Positions 1-12,479 of a stretch of DNA of 64,000 nt are shown here, piece by piece; within the stretch, counting starts at the first letter, position 1, and every line of letters begins with the position of its first letter. The translations under genes were made by a program, and so were the position numbers. The stretch comes from Spisula solida. Taxonomy: Eukaryota; Mollusca; Bivalvia; Venerida; Mactridae. The stretch lies in NCBI GenBank assembly GCA_947247005.1, contig OX365946.1, positions 47,828,734 to 47,892,733 of the forward strand. The letters are read 5' to 3'. The notes under the pieces were generated by a model, which was not told where the DNA came from, ran no database searches, and worked only from the letters and a program-made list of their open reading frames with translations.

Positions 1-455
1 TATGTTTAAACTTAACTTATATTGGCGCCTGTCGTCATTTTCTGTAAATGACATCCCCACCTATTTCACTGAGCAGCACAGGAATAATGCTGAGGTGGTC
101 CTCTTTAACCGTTCAACCGTTCTGATAGGCTGCATAAGTAGATACATTGGTCAAAATTAAGGTTTTCCTTTGAGAGCGCACTATAAATGGCATCTCCTCC
201 TAAACGAATAAAAATATGTGATATGCATTTTTATTGATTATTTAAGTTCGAAGATTACTGCTGTTGACTGTTGTGAGCTTATACGTATAGTTAAATATAG
301 CACTATTCTCTAGTAATTAATTTCTAGTAATTAATGCTGAAAAAAGAAAGTCAAATTGGAAAGTCTCAAATAAGTGTGGTAACGATATGTTGGAATTGAG
401 GAACGATTTTTGTTAAGATGTTTTATGAATCATGAATGGCGTTCCCTTTTTATAG
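1..455 (+). other. Intron 6 of copy A (partial)
   Basis: This aligns closely with about 29690-30094, intron 6 of copy B, for example the shared 'acttcactgagcagcaca'-type stretch. The duplication therefore continues past the left edge. No coding sequence is seen. Confidence 0.75.
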
Positions 456-2655
456 ATGTTTAAGTGGAATGAAAATACTGACCGAGGATGATGCTATAAA
501 AACAATACAAATCATTCACGACAACGGACCTCACATTGTTGCGATAACAAGTATGAAGCTCGGTGAGGATACACAGAGTACACTTGTTGCCATGGCAAGC
601 AGTGTTAAAAGTAAGTATGAGTTACGTCGCAAACATTCTTACCTAGTATACATGGTTGAAAAAAGTTTCGTTGACCATATTTTGTGGTTTATTTTATCAA
701 AGATGCCACAACTTGTATTACGATAATAGAAACTATTACGGTTCCATGCGAAAACTCACATTGTTATGGTCGCTAACAGGTCCATGAATTATTATTGTTG
801 CAAACCTATAGAGACTTTATTATCTTTATGTGATACTTGCTTGCAGAAGCCCTCATGTACTGTTTAAGTTTGTGATATATGTGCTTGTATTTCAGACGGA
901 CATAAAGAAGTTTATAGGATCGAGTTTCCACGTGTAGATGCATATATGGTCGGCACTGGTGATCTGTTTGCTAGTAGTTTTATTGGTCTGCTGTGTAAAA
1001 CAGATGATATTAAGGTATATATAATCCATTGACTTAAAGGGACTGCCTTACCTATTGGTGTATTGCAAAAATAAAATTGTCAAATATTCGCTTAAGTTTG
1101 GTATAGTTGGCTGTATATCCCATAAACATCCACACTGACATCTAAAATAACTTGGGAAACGTCGGCATTTTGTAGTTATTTAGTATATTTACATCAAAAA
1201 TTCTATAGGGTATTAACACTACTATTACTTATATTTACTGAAATTTGTTCGCATTTGATTAAAACGAATCGAAAAACGAACCAAATACCTCACTGATGTT
1301 TACGCTGTAATTTGTTGATGTAACAGTTTGATCACGCGTGAATTACATAATTTACAAAGCATGTTGAAAGGAAACTTAGCGCATTTTAATCAAGAAAAAA
1401 CACTCAGTGGGCGATATCGAGACTGATTAAAATTGCTTATTTGCACCAAATCTTTCATTAAGCAACCGTCAGTGGCTTTTTTATTACATCAATACTTGGT
1501 TAGGTTGGACAATTACGATATACAAACATTTAAGCCCAATCTGTGAGACAGCACCTTTAAATCATATACATGTAGCATGGATGTATGTATAATACATTTA
1601 TGTAAAACAGATATCATGGATTTACCGTGTATGGAACGGTAATCGGGTGGTTAGCGCCCTCGACTACCAATCCGGAGGTCCTGGAAATTTCAGAAACGCT
1701 TTTCAGTGTTTCCCACCCAACTAGAAATGAACTGGTTGAAAACGCAGAGGTAGACTCGCGTGTATCATGATCGGTGCTGTACACCGGGCACGTTAAGGAA
1801 CAAATGAGTCTATTCAGAAAGAGCCCCGGTAGCGCGCCCGGGTTCCTTGTTGTATCGCACAAACTTTCTGTCTCCTCCCTGGAAGACGGAGGTCAGTGGC
1901 CAATTACACGTGCAGGCAGGCACAAAACCGAATAACTAAAAAACTAAATAAAAGTGTATGTATGGATAATGCAACGATATACGTTAACCACAAACTCGAG
2001 ATAAAATTCAATCTACGCTTCATTATCGATGGGTTCTTATACATGTGGTATACGTATTTAACTTAACACTGTGTATAATTATCTGTATCGTTTTAGATCG
2101 CATTTGAGAAAGCGATATCTATATGTCAAGTTGTGTGTCAGCGAACTATCAAAGAGGCAAAAGGTTTGAGTATTATTTAATTTAAGCATTCAGTTAGTTT
2201 GTATTAGTATGTAGCCTTGAATGTCGGCATTATTGTATCAGTTTTCACTGTGTTGGGTAGAGACTAAGTGCGTAAGCATATTTTTCTAACTTATATGTTA
2301 TTGATACAAGGGTGATTGTTGTTATCTTCATACGAATGACCTACCGATTGTCAATTTCGGATATGTATGTTTCGGAGTCGGTCTTATAAATGTCAGTGAC
2401 CATGTTGCGACCGAGAATTCATTCCCGATACATTTGTTCAACCTATAACACTGGAATGGCCAATTTGTCATTAGGCTACCATTCTATGTGGTGTTGGTGA
2501 GCCAATCCACATAAAGGGTTTATCTTTGATACATTTCAGAACAAGCTGGACCGGGAAATAAGCCTACACTATATCAGCTAGATCTTCGATTGCCTAAATG
2601 TACACACTTTCTTATGGATCCACAAGTTGAATATTCAGCTACTAAAATTATGTGA
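456..2655 (+). CDS. PDXK: Pyridoxal-kinase-like copy A, 3' half (exons 7-10)
   Basis: Exons read from splice sites: 456-610, 896-1014, 2097-2163 and 2540-2655 (stop TGA). Exons 1-6 lie off the left edge. Exon 7 begins with the last base of a Glu codon and reads CLSGMKILTEDDA, which aligns with the stretch after NQFEAE in animal pyridoxal kinases. It also carries the TS pair (ITSMK) of the ATP site. Exon 8 holds the phosphate-transfer motif VGTGDLFASS with its catalytic Asp. Exon 9 reads CQVVCQRTIKEAK and exon 10 ends DPQVEYSATKIM, like the vertebrate C-terminus. The known family reaction is ATP-dependent phosphorylation of vitamin B6 vitamers in the cytosol. Exons and introns are near-identical to copy B; most amino-acid changes between them fall in exon 7. 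All visible frames are open. Whether this copy has the altered N-terminus of copies B and C cannot be seen. Confidence 0.9.
1610..1935 (+). repeat. SINE-like repeat in intron 8 of copy A
   Basis: The head looks tRNA-derived (gtggttagcgccctcgacta, then ccggaggtcctgg). A central block follows (gctgtacaccgggcacgtta, then gagccccggtagcgcgcccg) and an A-rich end. The same insertion sits at 31265-31600 in copy B, so it predates the A/B duplication. A related central block (ctatacaccgggcacatta) occurs near 8970. The SINE family is not assigned. Confidence 0.6.
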
Positions 2656-3770
2656 CATTTTAGTATGACATTAAAGATGTATCGTCCCCTGATGACTCTA
2701 TACTATATGTTCCGTTCCGCGTCTGTAACTACTTTAAGAGCCGTATCGTTAAAATGCCTGATCCGCTATATTTCTGTATATTTAACATTAATGAAAGAGT
2801 TGTCAGCGATAAAGAGTTACCAATGTTGATCAACAATTAAACATAGCATGTCTGATAATGACTGCTGTCCAGTTAGGACAAGTCAAATGGTTTTCCTCGG
2901 TCAGGTAATTTACAGACCAATATTAACAACTTTAATACCAGTTAACTTTACCAATCAACTTGGTAGGGAAGGGGAAACAAACAATATTTTATTTTTTGTC
3001 TAACAGTTTTATTTAATTGTAATATGTTTATTTATAAAGTATGTATTGATTCTTTATCTAAATGCATGCATTTCTTTCTTATTCTCTGTTCAATGTGTAC
3101 CTACTTTCAAAAAATATTTTTTAGTATATAAATACTACCTTAAATGTCTTAACCTCTATATTATGTTCGATAATGTTTTACATTTGTTCAAACTGTCGGA
3201 TAATAGCTATATATAATTATATAGCTAATGTTTCTTTGTTTTGTACATGTATCCGACTTGAAATAAAGATTGTACTGTGTATTGTACTGTGTATTGTAGT
3301 GTATTGTATTGATCCCGATTAACGAAACCAGTTTGCGTAACAGTGCAAGCAGAAGATAGTTGAACTCGTAAAGATGCGTTTAGACGGTACATTTAGGTGT
3401 ATTAATCGAGGATACACATTTCACATCAAGTCTAACGATTATTACGATTATTTATTTATCTATTTTGTTTTATATTAATGTATAAGTTGATCAAATACCG
3501 AGCTTTACTTTAAAACGTATCGAACAGCTACCTACGTGACATTATGAGAAACTTTACTTGCGAAGACCGTACTGGCGACGGATATTTTGGGTTTTGCAGC
3601 CTTCAACATACAACGACTTTTGAAGCACACGTTATTTTCCCCAAACACTTGTACATAACGGAGTTGTAAATCTACAGAAAATGTGTGTTTGAAGTGTACT
3701 ACACGTCACTACACAGTATATTTCAAATTACAGAGTAGAAAGGGAAAAAAAACCAAAATGTACTGTCTAG
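2656..3770 (+). other. 3' flank of copy A
   Basis: No coding sequence is seen. An ATTAAA lies just after the stop near 2671, and AATAAA at 3262-3267 is a candidate polyadenylation signal followed by TG-rich sequence. The segment aligns with 32280-33400 downstream of copy B with only small indels. Confidence 0.6.
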
Positions 3771-3799
3771 ACGCACCTTAAGCCAGGCTGACATATTAG

Positions 3800-4640
3800 C
3801 CAAGCAGGCATTGATACGTGGTCACGTGCTCCTCCATTGTAATATCCATATCAATTCCTGTAAAAGAAACTCTTCATCAATGATACATTTACCTGTGAAC
3901 TGGACAGTAGTAAAGGTATACTTAACCATACACTATTATGTCTGAGATGCATATTCGCTGTCCGATGTCACAATACCAGTTGTGTCGTGATCAATAGGCA
4001 ATGATTAGCCCTCACACCAAACTTGTGATAACGTTCTTGAAGAAAGGCAAACAACAGGTTTATATCAGCATTATATAATGGTAGAATAAGACATTGATAT
4101 GTGGTCACGTGCTCCTCCATTGTAATATCCATATCAATTATCTTCATCAATGATACATTTACCTGTGAACTGGACAGTAGTAAAGGTATACTTTACCAAA
4201 CACTATTATGTCTGAGATGCATATTTGCTGTCCGATGTCACAATACCAGTTGTGTCGTGATGAATAGGCAATGATTAGCCCTCACACCAAACTTGTGATA
4301 ACGTTCTTGAAGAAAGGCAAACAACAGGTTTATATCAGCATTATATAATGGTAGAATAAGACATTGATATGTGGTCACGTGCTCCTCCATTGTAATATCC
4401 ATATCAATTATCTTCATCAATGATACATTTACCTGTGAACTGGACAGTAGTGAAGGTATACTTAACCATACACTATTATGTCTGAGATGCATATTCGCTG
4501 TCCGATGTCACAATAAAAGTTGTGTCGTAATGAATAGGCAATGATTACCTCTCACACCAAACTTCTGATAACGTTCTTGAAGAAAGGTAAACAACAGGTT
4601 TATATCAGCATTATATATAATAATGGTATGTAAGAGATGA
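3800..4640 (+). repeat. Tandem triplication of a ~0.28-kb unit
   Basis: Three head-to-tail units start at the shared 'cattgata.gtggtcacgtg' at 3809, 4092 and 4362, giving periods of 283 and 270 bp. The third unit fades near 4640. The matching place downstream of copy B (33419-33700) has one unit. Open frames on the minus strand here are repeated copies of each other and have no recognisable product. Confidence 0.9.
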
Positions 4641-4649
4641 GCATGTGCA

Positions 4650-6000
4650 TAATGCATATACACTTGACGAATGTTCTAAGTACACACGTTTAGAACTAGA
4701 ATAAATCAAGAACATAATCATCTAAACTCTATAAAATTGTTAAGATATCATATGTTGGTGATTGTCTTTAATACAGAAGAAGAAAAACCAAGATCTACGT
4801 GAAAATCATTGACGCGTGACGAAAATGACAAAATCACATTTTTCTCGTGCACACATCTCAAGTATGTGTAAATGTGTTTAAATCATTTCATACATGATTA
4901 ACAATCGGCCCTAAACATAAAGCCATAAAAATATACCGTATCATATGACGAAAATGACGCTTTAGGAGTGCGCAAGTGCGATAGGAATGCTTGAAACTGG
5001 CATGCCAATAAAACGGGTAAGATTTAATTAATTAATTGGCTGTTTTGGGGTTCTTAACACATGCACACACTTATTATTATGATAGTTGCATTGAATTCAC
5101 GAAACAACTGCATGTTTCTATTGACTCGATTTAAAATTGAGACGTCACATGACGTCATTTACATTTAGTCCTTAAATGCGTCAAAACACGTTTATGACAA
5201 CATCTGACTGATGGTTGTATCACTTAAAGATCGTAAAATATTGTGGTATCGTTGAATTGAACAGAATTTGTTCATTTATTTGTATGGAGCAATATGAGGT
5301 TGAGCATGGAAGTAACTTTCGATGGGCATTTATCATCCGAATAACTATTACAATTTAACAAAACTCACTATTTTCGATCAACCATGTCTTTTGTAATATA
5401 CGAGCACATTCTCATCACATGGAATTTATTTTGATGCAATTTCATTTTTAGGTTGCACGATTGAATGACCGCCTTGTAGCCCGGACCTACATCCGATATA
5501 ATATGTCTGGGATGAGTATGGTGCGACGCATCCGAGCACGACGGTAACACCAATGACTTTAATCAGACTAACTCCATTTACAATGTTTACACGAAACATA
5601 TTGAACATTTTAAGAATATATGAGTTCAATACTAATATCTCATAAAAATATGCAATACAACTTGGGTACCATCATTAAAATATTAATTATTATATAAAGC
5701 ATGATTAATGGAATTTAATTATTTTCAACTTCAATCTATCATAATATGGTTAATGTATAATATTCATCATATTAATTATATGACAAAATATACATTTTCA
5801 TCTTTTTTTATTTGCAGCATGCATGCATTTAATTATAAATTTAGCGCAAACTAATAATTGCTTATTATCATCTTAAATCAAACTAAAATTCAACAATGCA
5901 CAATATAAACCTAATATAATAGTAATAAATAGTCTATTTTATAAATCCTTCTTTATACTATTGTACAAAATAATATAAACATGTCTTATATAGCCTACCT
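4650..6000. other. Intergenic sequence, no gene seen
   Basis: AT-rich spacer between the copy A flank and an RT relic. Short open frames at 5368-5629 show no family motif or codon signal. 5640-5990 is especially AT-rich. Confidence 0.5.
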
Positions 6001-6004
6001 ATCA

Positions 6005-6095
6005 GACTGAAGTGCACTTTTTTTGCACTTTGATGTGCACTTGGAGTGCACATGTAGTGCACACCATGTTTAAATCTAGTGCACACCATGTGCAC
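6005..6095. repeat. Cluster of GTGCAC palindromes
   Basis: At least six TGCAC/GTGCA words lie within 90 bp, including tgatgtgcacttggagtgca and two copies of 'tagtgcacaccatg'. The cluster is directly followed by the RT relic. Confidence 0.7.
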
Positions 6096-6114
6096 TTCGT
6101 GTCAAGTTTAGTTT

Positions 6115-6915
6115 AAACAGTACTGTATATGCGGATGACACCAAGATTTTCCGTGAACAAGACAAAGAACTATTACAACAGGATATCTATAGTATGAGTG
6201 AAGGGTTCGACAAATGGCTACTCCGCTTCCATCCAGACAAATATAAAACCATGACAATCACCAACAAGATAGAACAAGAACGTTCATATAAACTCAAACC
6301 AGACTTAAATTACATGAGAAAGAGCTCAGCTGAAAAGGACATAGGAGTAACAATAGACGATAAACTATCCTTTGCAAAACATCTGTCAGAAAAAGTTAAC
6401 AAAGCGAACTCAGTACTTGGAGCTATGAGGAGATTATTTGAATTCTTGGACACCCAACCTTCAAAAAACTATATAAAGCACTGATTCGTCCACATATTGA
6501 ATATGCCAATCCAGTATGATGCCCATATGAGAAGAAAGACACCACGACCGTTGAGAACGTACAAAGAAGAGCAACGAAGATGATTCCAGGCCTATCTCAC
6601 TTATGTTACGAAGACCGTCTACGTAAACTTAAAATTCCGACTATGAGCTACAAAAGAGTAAGGGGCGACATGATTGAAGTTTTTAAATTGCTAAACAATA
6701 AGCACTACTTCCAAGAAAAGGATATACTACAACTAAATACAAGTAACATCACCAGAGGGAATTCGAAGAAACTACTTAAAGTAAGAATACGTTTAGACAT
6801 TAGGAAGTATTCAATCAGTAACATGATTGTAGATACTTGGAATTCTTTACCAGAAAATGTTATTAACGCAAAGACTGTAATAACTTTTGAGAACAGGCTA
6901 GATAAATATTGACAA
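6115..6915 (+). pseudogene. 5'-truncated LINE reverse-transcriptase relic
   Basis: The sequence starts inside the RT palm domain at VYADDTK (about 6127), the catalytic A/YADD box. It continues through CNKY-like and GVTIDDKLSFAKHL segments into the C-terminal thumb (IEVFKLLNN, then DTWNSLPENVINA and FENRLDKY), the usual order at the end of Jockey/CR1-type ORF2 proteins. At least two frameshifts (near 6480 and 6570) break the frame. The endonuclease and most of the RT are missing, so the copy is dead. The clade is not assigned. Confidence 0.85.
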
Positions 6916-7785
6916 GGTCAGGAAATAATGTACGACTACGAAGCGAAAATCGCAACCGGAAGAGACAAAGACTGTGAAGAGCTGGTGTCAGAGTGCCTAC
7001 TACCAGAATTCATCTAAGGGAATCTAAGGTAATGTTCGCTTGGATGTGTGGGTCCCTGGCTGTAGGCCTACTGGCATACACAATTATCGGCCTCAGTAAA
7101 GATTGGTATCTCTGTGCTTTAATGTCATCTAGCAATGCTTCGTCTGAGGACGGCCAGTCAGTTGTTAGCCTTTTCTGCTATTGCAGACACACGAGTACCC
7201 CAGGACAGATCATCAGATTGGTTATTTTCCATTGGGCACTGTTTGTAGGTCTTCACCATGGACGTTGTAAGTGATTTGCCGAAGTTTTGTTGGTAATAGG
7301 AATAACCTCACACTTGCTTGGGTCAAATACCTAAATATATACAGATTGGACACTCAATAGAAAACGGAGAGAAAATGCAAATTAGCACGCAGCAGATTCT
7401 GATATTTTGCAGAAACGCTAAAAATTGTTTGTCCTGCCTTTTTAATTACCAATGCCTCATTTTGATGAGCTCAGTTTCTTCTACTGCGTATGATGCCGAG
7501 TATAGCCTTCATTTGCCAGTCAGCTTTCTGCTGAAATATGGCAGGCATGTATATGTATGCCTCAACCCCGATTTGAAACCGGACCGCCAGATTAGACGGC
7601 TACGGAGGTATGATGTAACTTATTTTTTCCATCTATTATAGAATTCAGAAAATTGCGTAAGACAAATAGGGTATTTTTGATAAAATCGGAATTTCTATTT
7701 TTGTTCTGTTTACACCTGTTTTATTCCTTGACTGATTTCAATAAATGAAGTATCATTTTTAAAGCCATGTTTGTGCATCACTTAA
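6916..7785. other. Intergenic sequence, no gene recognised
   Basis: Open frames at 6993-7274 and 7318-7641 on the + strand are under 110 codons, lack a recognisable domain and lie between two RT relics, so they are probably chance or repeat-derived. Near 7550-7600 the minus strand carries a B-box-like 'ggtttcaaatcggggttgag', possibly a SINE trace. Confidence 0.4.
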
Positions 7786-7789
7786 GATA

Positions 7790-8530
7790 GAGTACCGGTC
7801 TTAATGTTCTATTATTTGGCTGTGTATGACATGTTCCAGGATTTTACAACAGACGGAGGTTAGGGACATGGGTCTGTAGTTCGCAGGTACACTGTGGTCC
7901 CCCTTCTGAAATTGGTATCATATTAGATAGTACACAGTTTGTTGGGACTTCACCCTGTTCAACATGGTTTCAGAAAAAATGCTCATGCGAAACTTAGCTT
8001 ATATTCACAATCAATGACCTAGCTTATTCTCACAAGCATTGGCCTAGCTAGCTTACTATCACAATCAATAACCTGGCTATAGGAATTACCAAAACTAAAC
8101 AGACCTATGCCATTCTTTTAGATTTTAGCAAAGCATTTGATATGGTCAGCAACAGACGTCTAATATGTAAACTTAGCCATTATAGGATCAGGGGTAGTAT
8201 CCACTCATGGACGTCTTGCTTGGCAGAACGAAACAGGTAGTCTTCGATGGTGCATGTTCGAGGTCTCACCTGTTACATCTGACGTTAGCGTACTTGGTCC
8301 ATTACTCTTCCCTATAAACATGAATGACATACCGGACAGAGTATACTGTGAGTCTGTCTATTTGTGGACGACTTGTCTGATACGAGAACAGCCAAGAGCC
8401 ACCAAGATGACCTAGGCAGTTTGCAAGAATGGCAAAACTTTGGGTATTGTCATTCAACCATGACAAATGTGAGGTTATACACATCGCCAACAAGCACAAC
8501 CCTTCCCTTTTAATATCAAAATAATTCTTC
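7790..8530 (+). pseudogene. RT relic with inverted 5' segment
   Basis: On the minus strand, 7790-7930 encodes an RT stretch (QKGDHSVPANYRPMSL, then CCKILEHVIH). From about 7935 the + strand resumes with the downstream RT stretch HPVQHGFRK, CSCET (frameshifted) and then AILLDFSKAFDMV at about 8095-8150, which includes the first catalytic Asp. Later pieces (CEVIHIANKHNP near 8470) are broken by stops. About 7995-8080 holds short slipped repeats (cacaatcaatgacctagc). The element is dead; the clade is not assigned. Confidence 0.75.
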
Positions 8531-9150
8531 TGTGAACAAATTAGTTGAGATATATTCGTACGTATGATACTATCAAACATTATAAGTACGTTATACATAT
8601 TTTTATTTATTACTATAACACGTATTAATTAGACGACTATGAAATGCCATTTTTAGTTATGCGATCGCTTCAACATTTTCGCAAAACTGCCACTTATGCG
8701 TATCAGACTACGATGTATATTCAATAAAATCATTGTCTGTAGTTCCATTGCAGATTAATGTTCCATTTCATATAGGTGCCGTTACAAATGTTGCTACTAC
8801 ATTTGTATATTTATCTTACCTTGCTAATTCTGTTCTGGTGCATATGCAGTGGTCCTTTTTCTTGGGTCCTGTAAGTATTATACTTATTTGGATGTTAATA
8901 CTAGTGGTACTTTGTGTTGGAAGATTTAGATGTAGAATATATACGCATAACAGCGTTGCTAGCAACAGCGTTGCTATACACCGGGCACATTAAATAACCA
9001 GGTTGTCTCTTCGAAATAAGAGCTAGGCGCACTTCAGCAGAGCCGGAAATGCCTATATCTAAAAGCTCTCTTCCTCTCCATTCAGGGGCTTTCTTTCAGC
9101 CTGTCCCGTCAGATCATGCTGTATTTGTACTGGTAGAGGATACAGTTACA
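8531..9150. other. Intergenic sequence with a SINE trace
   Basis: No gene is seen. 8925-9020 contains 'ctatacaccgggcacatta', matching the central block of the SINE in introns 8 of copies A and B, preceded by a short direct repeat 'caacagcgttgct'. Other small open frames have no support. Confidence 0.45.
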
Positions 9151-9219
9151 GTTTATCCATAAATTAAGGCATAATGCCCATGGTTCATGTTTACAACAAT
9201 GTATAAATACATATATAAA

Positions 9220-9365
9220 CAAGCATACAAAACAATCATATACACACCTATACACCTGTATACATACTCAAACATACACGTACATATACACACACTTACA
9301 CACTTACACACGCACACAGACACACACGCACACACACACGCATACACACCCTCGTATACACATAT
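9220..9365. repeat. CA/TACA-rich microsatellite
   Basis: Imperfect tracts of cacaca with tacaca and cgcaca interruptions. Open frames on both strands here (His/Thr-rich or Cys/Val-rich) are artefacts of low complexity. Confidence 0.9.
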
Positions 9366-9596
9366 TAAGTACTCTCAAAATATTAGTGGTGAGATTGATT
9401 GTTACAATACCATTTACTTTAACAGTCAAACTTAATATAAATACAGTCTGAGGTTATGTAGCATATTGAAAACACCATACAGAAAGTACAGAACACAATA
9501 GTTATGCCATGACAATATGAACAAAAAGGTAAATATATACAAATAGTACCTATAAAGACTGTTCTCTTAGCTCAAAACATTTGAAAATGTAGACAG

Positions 9597-11153
9597 CTAA
9601 ATTTTTAAAATCTTTTCATCACTAGATTGTAACAAGTCTCTAAACTTAAGAATGTTTGTATGTTGTCTATAATGTAAAGGAATATATATTTTTCTAAGAT
9701 TGTCATATAGGTTGCATTCAAACAAGAAATGGAATTCATCCTCTAAACAGTTACAGAATTTACATTTTCTTTCAGGGACAGGTTTTGGGTTAGGTTTAGT
9801 CCAACGACCAACTTCTATCTGTAGTCTGTGTGATGACACTCTAAATTTTGACAATGCTTTTCTATATTTGTTCACTTGGACTATGTCTAAATAAGGCTGT
9901 ATTTGAAAAATTGAAAATAATTTATAAGTATTTGCTCTACTGCAAGTTTCTATGTCACTATTCCAACCTTGTAAATGTTGGTCAATAAGTCTCTGTTTTA
10001 CCAAGGATAAAAATAATGTATTATTTCCAACTGTTTGGAAAAACCATATTTCACCAAATCCAAGATTGTTAAGTATCCCTTTTACTTTACTGGCCCAAGA
10101 TACCTTATTTGGGTATAATTCAAGGTCCTGTAGCATCATATCATACACAAGTTTAACATATTTTGTATTATTAGTAGATAGTATTCTTATCCAATATCTA
10201 ATTGTATGTAATATCAATTTTATACTAATGGGTACTTTTCCTAATTCACCATAAACATAAGTATTTTGAGTCTGTCTTTTAACACATAATAATTGTTTAC
10301 AAAACTTTAAAACTGTTTTATCAATTTCACTGGTATTATAGCAACCCCAGAGTTCACTACCATAGCTTAAAACAGGCTCAACTAATTTTTCATATATCTC
10401 CAATTTGTGACTAATTGACATATTGTAGAAATTATCAATGTAAGATTTCATTTTAAAAGTAGCGTTCATTCCTTGACCAGCTAAAGCTTCACATGTATAT
10501 TTAAATGAGCCACCTGTTTTTTTAACAATTTCAATAATTTCACTTTTGTATGTAAAATTTAAATTTTGTCTCAGATTACCTCCCTTTTTAAAGACCATTA
10601 TCTTTGTTTTAGTAGCATTAACAGACAATTTCCACCTGTCACAATAATTTTCTAATATATCTAAACCTTTTTGTAAGCCATCCTGGGTTTCTGAGAATAG
10701 GACTATGTCATCCGCATACAATATCAAATATAACTTAAACATACCAATATCAATACCATCATGTCCTTTGTGAATAAAAGTTCCTTCTATGTCATTAAGG
10801 TACTGCGCAAATAGTAATGGCGATAAACTTCCTCCTTGTCTAACACCTAAATCGAAGATAAAGTCATCACTTAGTGTATTATTACACTTAACTCTGTATT
10901 TTACCTGTGTATACATAGAATGTATTATATTAAAAATCTTACCTCTAATACCAGTTTTCAATAACTTATACCATAGTATATCTCTCACAACAAAGTCAAA
11001 AGCTTGAGTCCTCTGTAATTGGCTGGATCTAAGGTAGAACCTTTTTATGTATTGGGATAATATATCCTTCAGCCCATTGTTCTGGAAAGTACCCAATATC
11101 AAATAGTTTATTAAATAAGTGATGTAGATATATATACATATGTTCACTTCCAT
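9597..11153 (-). pseudogene. LINE reverse transcriptase, C-terminal two-thirds
   Basis: The longest open frame of the window (518 codons). Visible RT motifs in order: AFDFVVRDILWYKLL, LGVRQGGSLSPLLF, LILYADDIVLFSE (catalytic DD) and WKLSVNATKTKIM. A long thumb/connector follows, then a C-terminal zinc finger, CKFCNCLEDEFHFLFEC. The first ~40 codons are probably not native: the motif between the upstream IIPIHKK (in 11029-11436, another frame) and AFD is shortened, where intact elements have roughly 90 residues including NYRxI. The protein is therefore an internally deleted remnant despite its long frame. Confidence 0.85.
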
Positions 11154-11436
11154 ATTTAAAAAAATAATTTAATACAAGATCAGGTCCTGCTGACCTACCA
11201 TTATGTAATTCTCTACATGCCTTTTTGATATCTATTATTGAAATCTCTAAGTTCAGTTCCTCAAACATTATATTTAATTCATTATTTAAATATCTTTCAT
11301 TAAAAAATATGATGTCTTCATCAGCTTGGAAAAATACTGAGTCTGGGTCATTTATTGCCTTAAAATAATCCTCAAAATTTGACAATGTAGGCTGTTTTGA
11401 GCTATCAGTGTTGGTTGAGCTAAGGGATTTAAGCAT
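11029..11436 (-). pseudogene. LINE RT N-terminal segment
   Basis: Contains the RT lead-in ACRELHNGRSAGPDLVLN, then FPEQWAEGYIIPIHKK, which is the standard start of the fingers domain. The frame is lost right after HKK, where the deletion joins the downstream frame. The segment before it on the minus strand (11352-11648) is the endonuclease-RT linker in another frame. Confidence 0.8.
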
Positions 11437-11607
11437 TTTCCAGTATTCTTTTGCATTTGTATGTATCTTAAATGTTCCAAATTTTTAGTCTGCAACTTAC
11501 TACATTCTACTTTATTTTTCGAAATAGTTGATTTATATTTTGACCTACTCACTACCACATATTTCCTGTTTATATCACTTTTATCAGTCCTGTACTTATT
11601 TAATGCT

Positions 11608-12479
11608 TTATAAAAAAATGTTCCTACTCTCAATACAATCCTTATCATACCATCTGTCTTTGTGTTTAGTACTTTTATTATAACTAGTTGAGTTCCCAGT
11701 ATTTTGATCAGTTATTGTATTGTTCTTTTTAAATAATGGAGAGCATACATCATGTACAATATTATAAAACTGGTCTAAATTGACTTTAACATCATCAGCA
11801 GAGTTTAATCCATCCAATTCATGAGTTAAATTTTCAAAGGAATTAATTACAGTGGGGTTATTGCATGACTCATTGTATATATCATTTTTACTGTTGTCCC
11901 ATTTGTATAGAAAAGGTATTTTCTCATAATCATGGGAAGTATCAGTGTTAATTGATTTTTGTGTATTGCCACTCAATACACACTTGATAGTAAAATGTAT
12001 GCAACAGTGATCACTAAAAATATTGGGATCTTCTACAATAAAATTGGTGAATGAATCAAATAAGGTTTGTTTACACAACACATAATCCACAACTGAGCTA
12101 CCAGCAGACTTACCACATGTGTATTTACCAATAATTTTATCTTCACAAATTCTACCATTCACCACTCTCATACTGGTCAGTTGTTTTGCAAAAATCAAGT
12201 AAGTATCTGCCATTGCTGTTGGTGACTGTATCTTAACTATTCCTCTCAATAAATACATCAGGAACATAATCTTCAGGTAATAAATTAAAATTAGACAAAT
12301 TATCATATTGGACAAAGTCTGGATTTACACCAATCCTGCTGTTTAAATCTCCAGCAACAATAAATTCACATTTGTCAAATGTTTGTTCAAAATAGCACAT
12401 ATCATCAATCAACAAATCATAAATACAGTGTTCAACCATACCCACACTACTAGACCCTTCAGGTATGTTATAACAAAGG

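Noticed and set aside
1614..1862. Minus-strand open frame MCDTTRNPGALPG..., also at 31181-31525
   Set aside because: It lies within the SINE in intron 8 of copies A and B and is its antisense translation.
3968..4492. Minus-strand open frames (MMKIIDMDITMEEHV...) repeated twice
   Set aside because: Identical frames arise because the 0.28-kb unit is duplicated; no conserved domain or coding context.
6993..7641. Two open frames with hydrophobic segments
   Set aside because: No family resemblance, no splice or start support, and placed between dead LINE pieces.
9153..9435. His/Thr-rich and Cys/Val-rich open frames
   Set aside because: They result from the CA-rich microsatellite read on both strands.
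9700..11007. Plus-strand open frames across the large LINE
   Set aside because: They are antisense shadows of the minus-strand RT frame.
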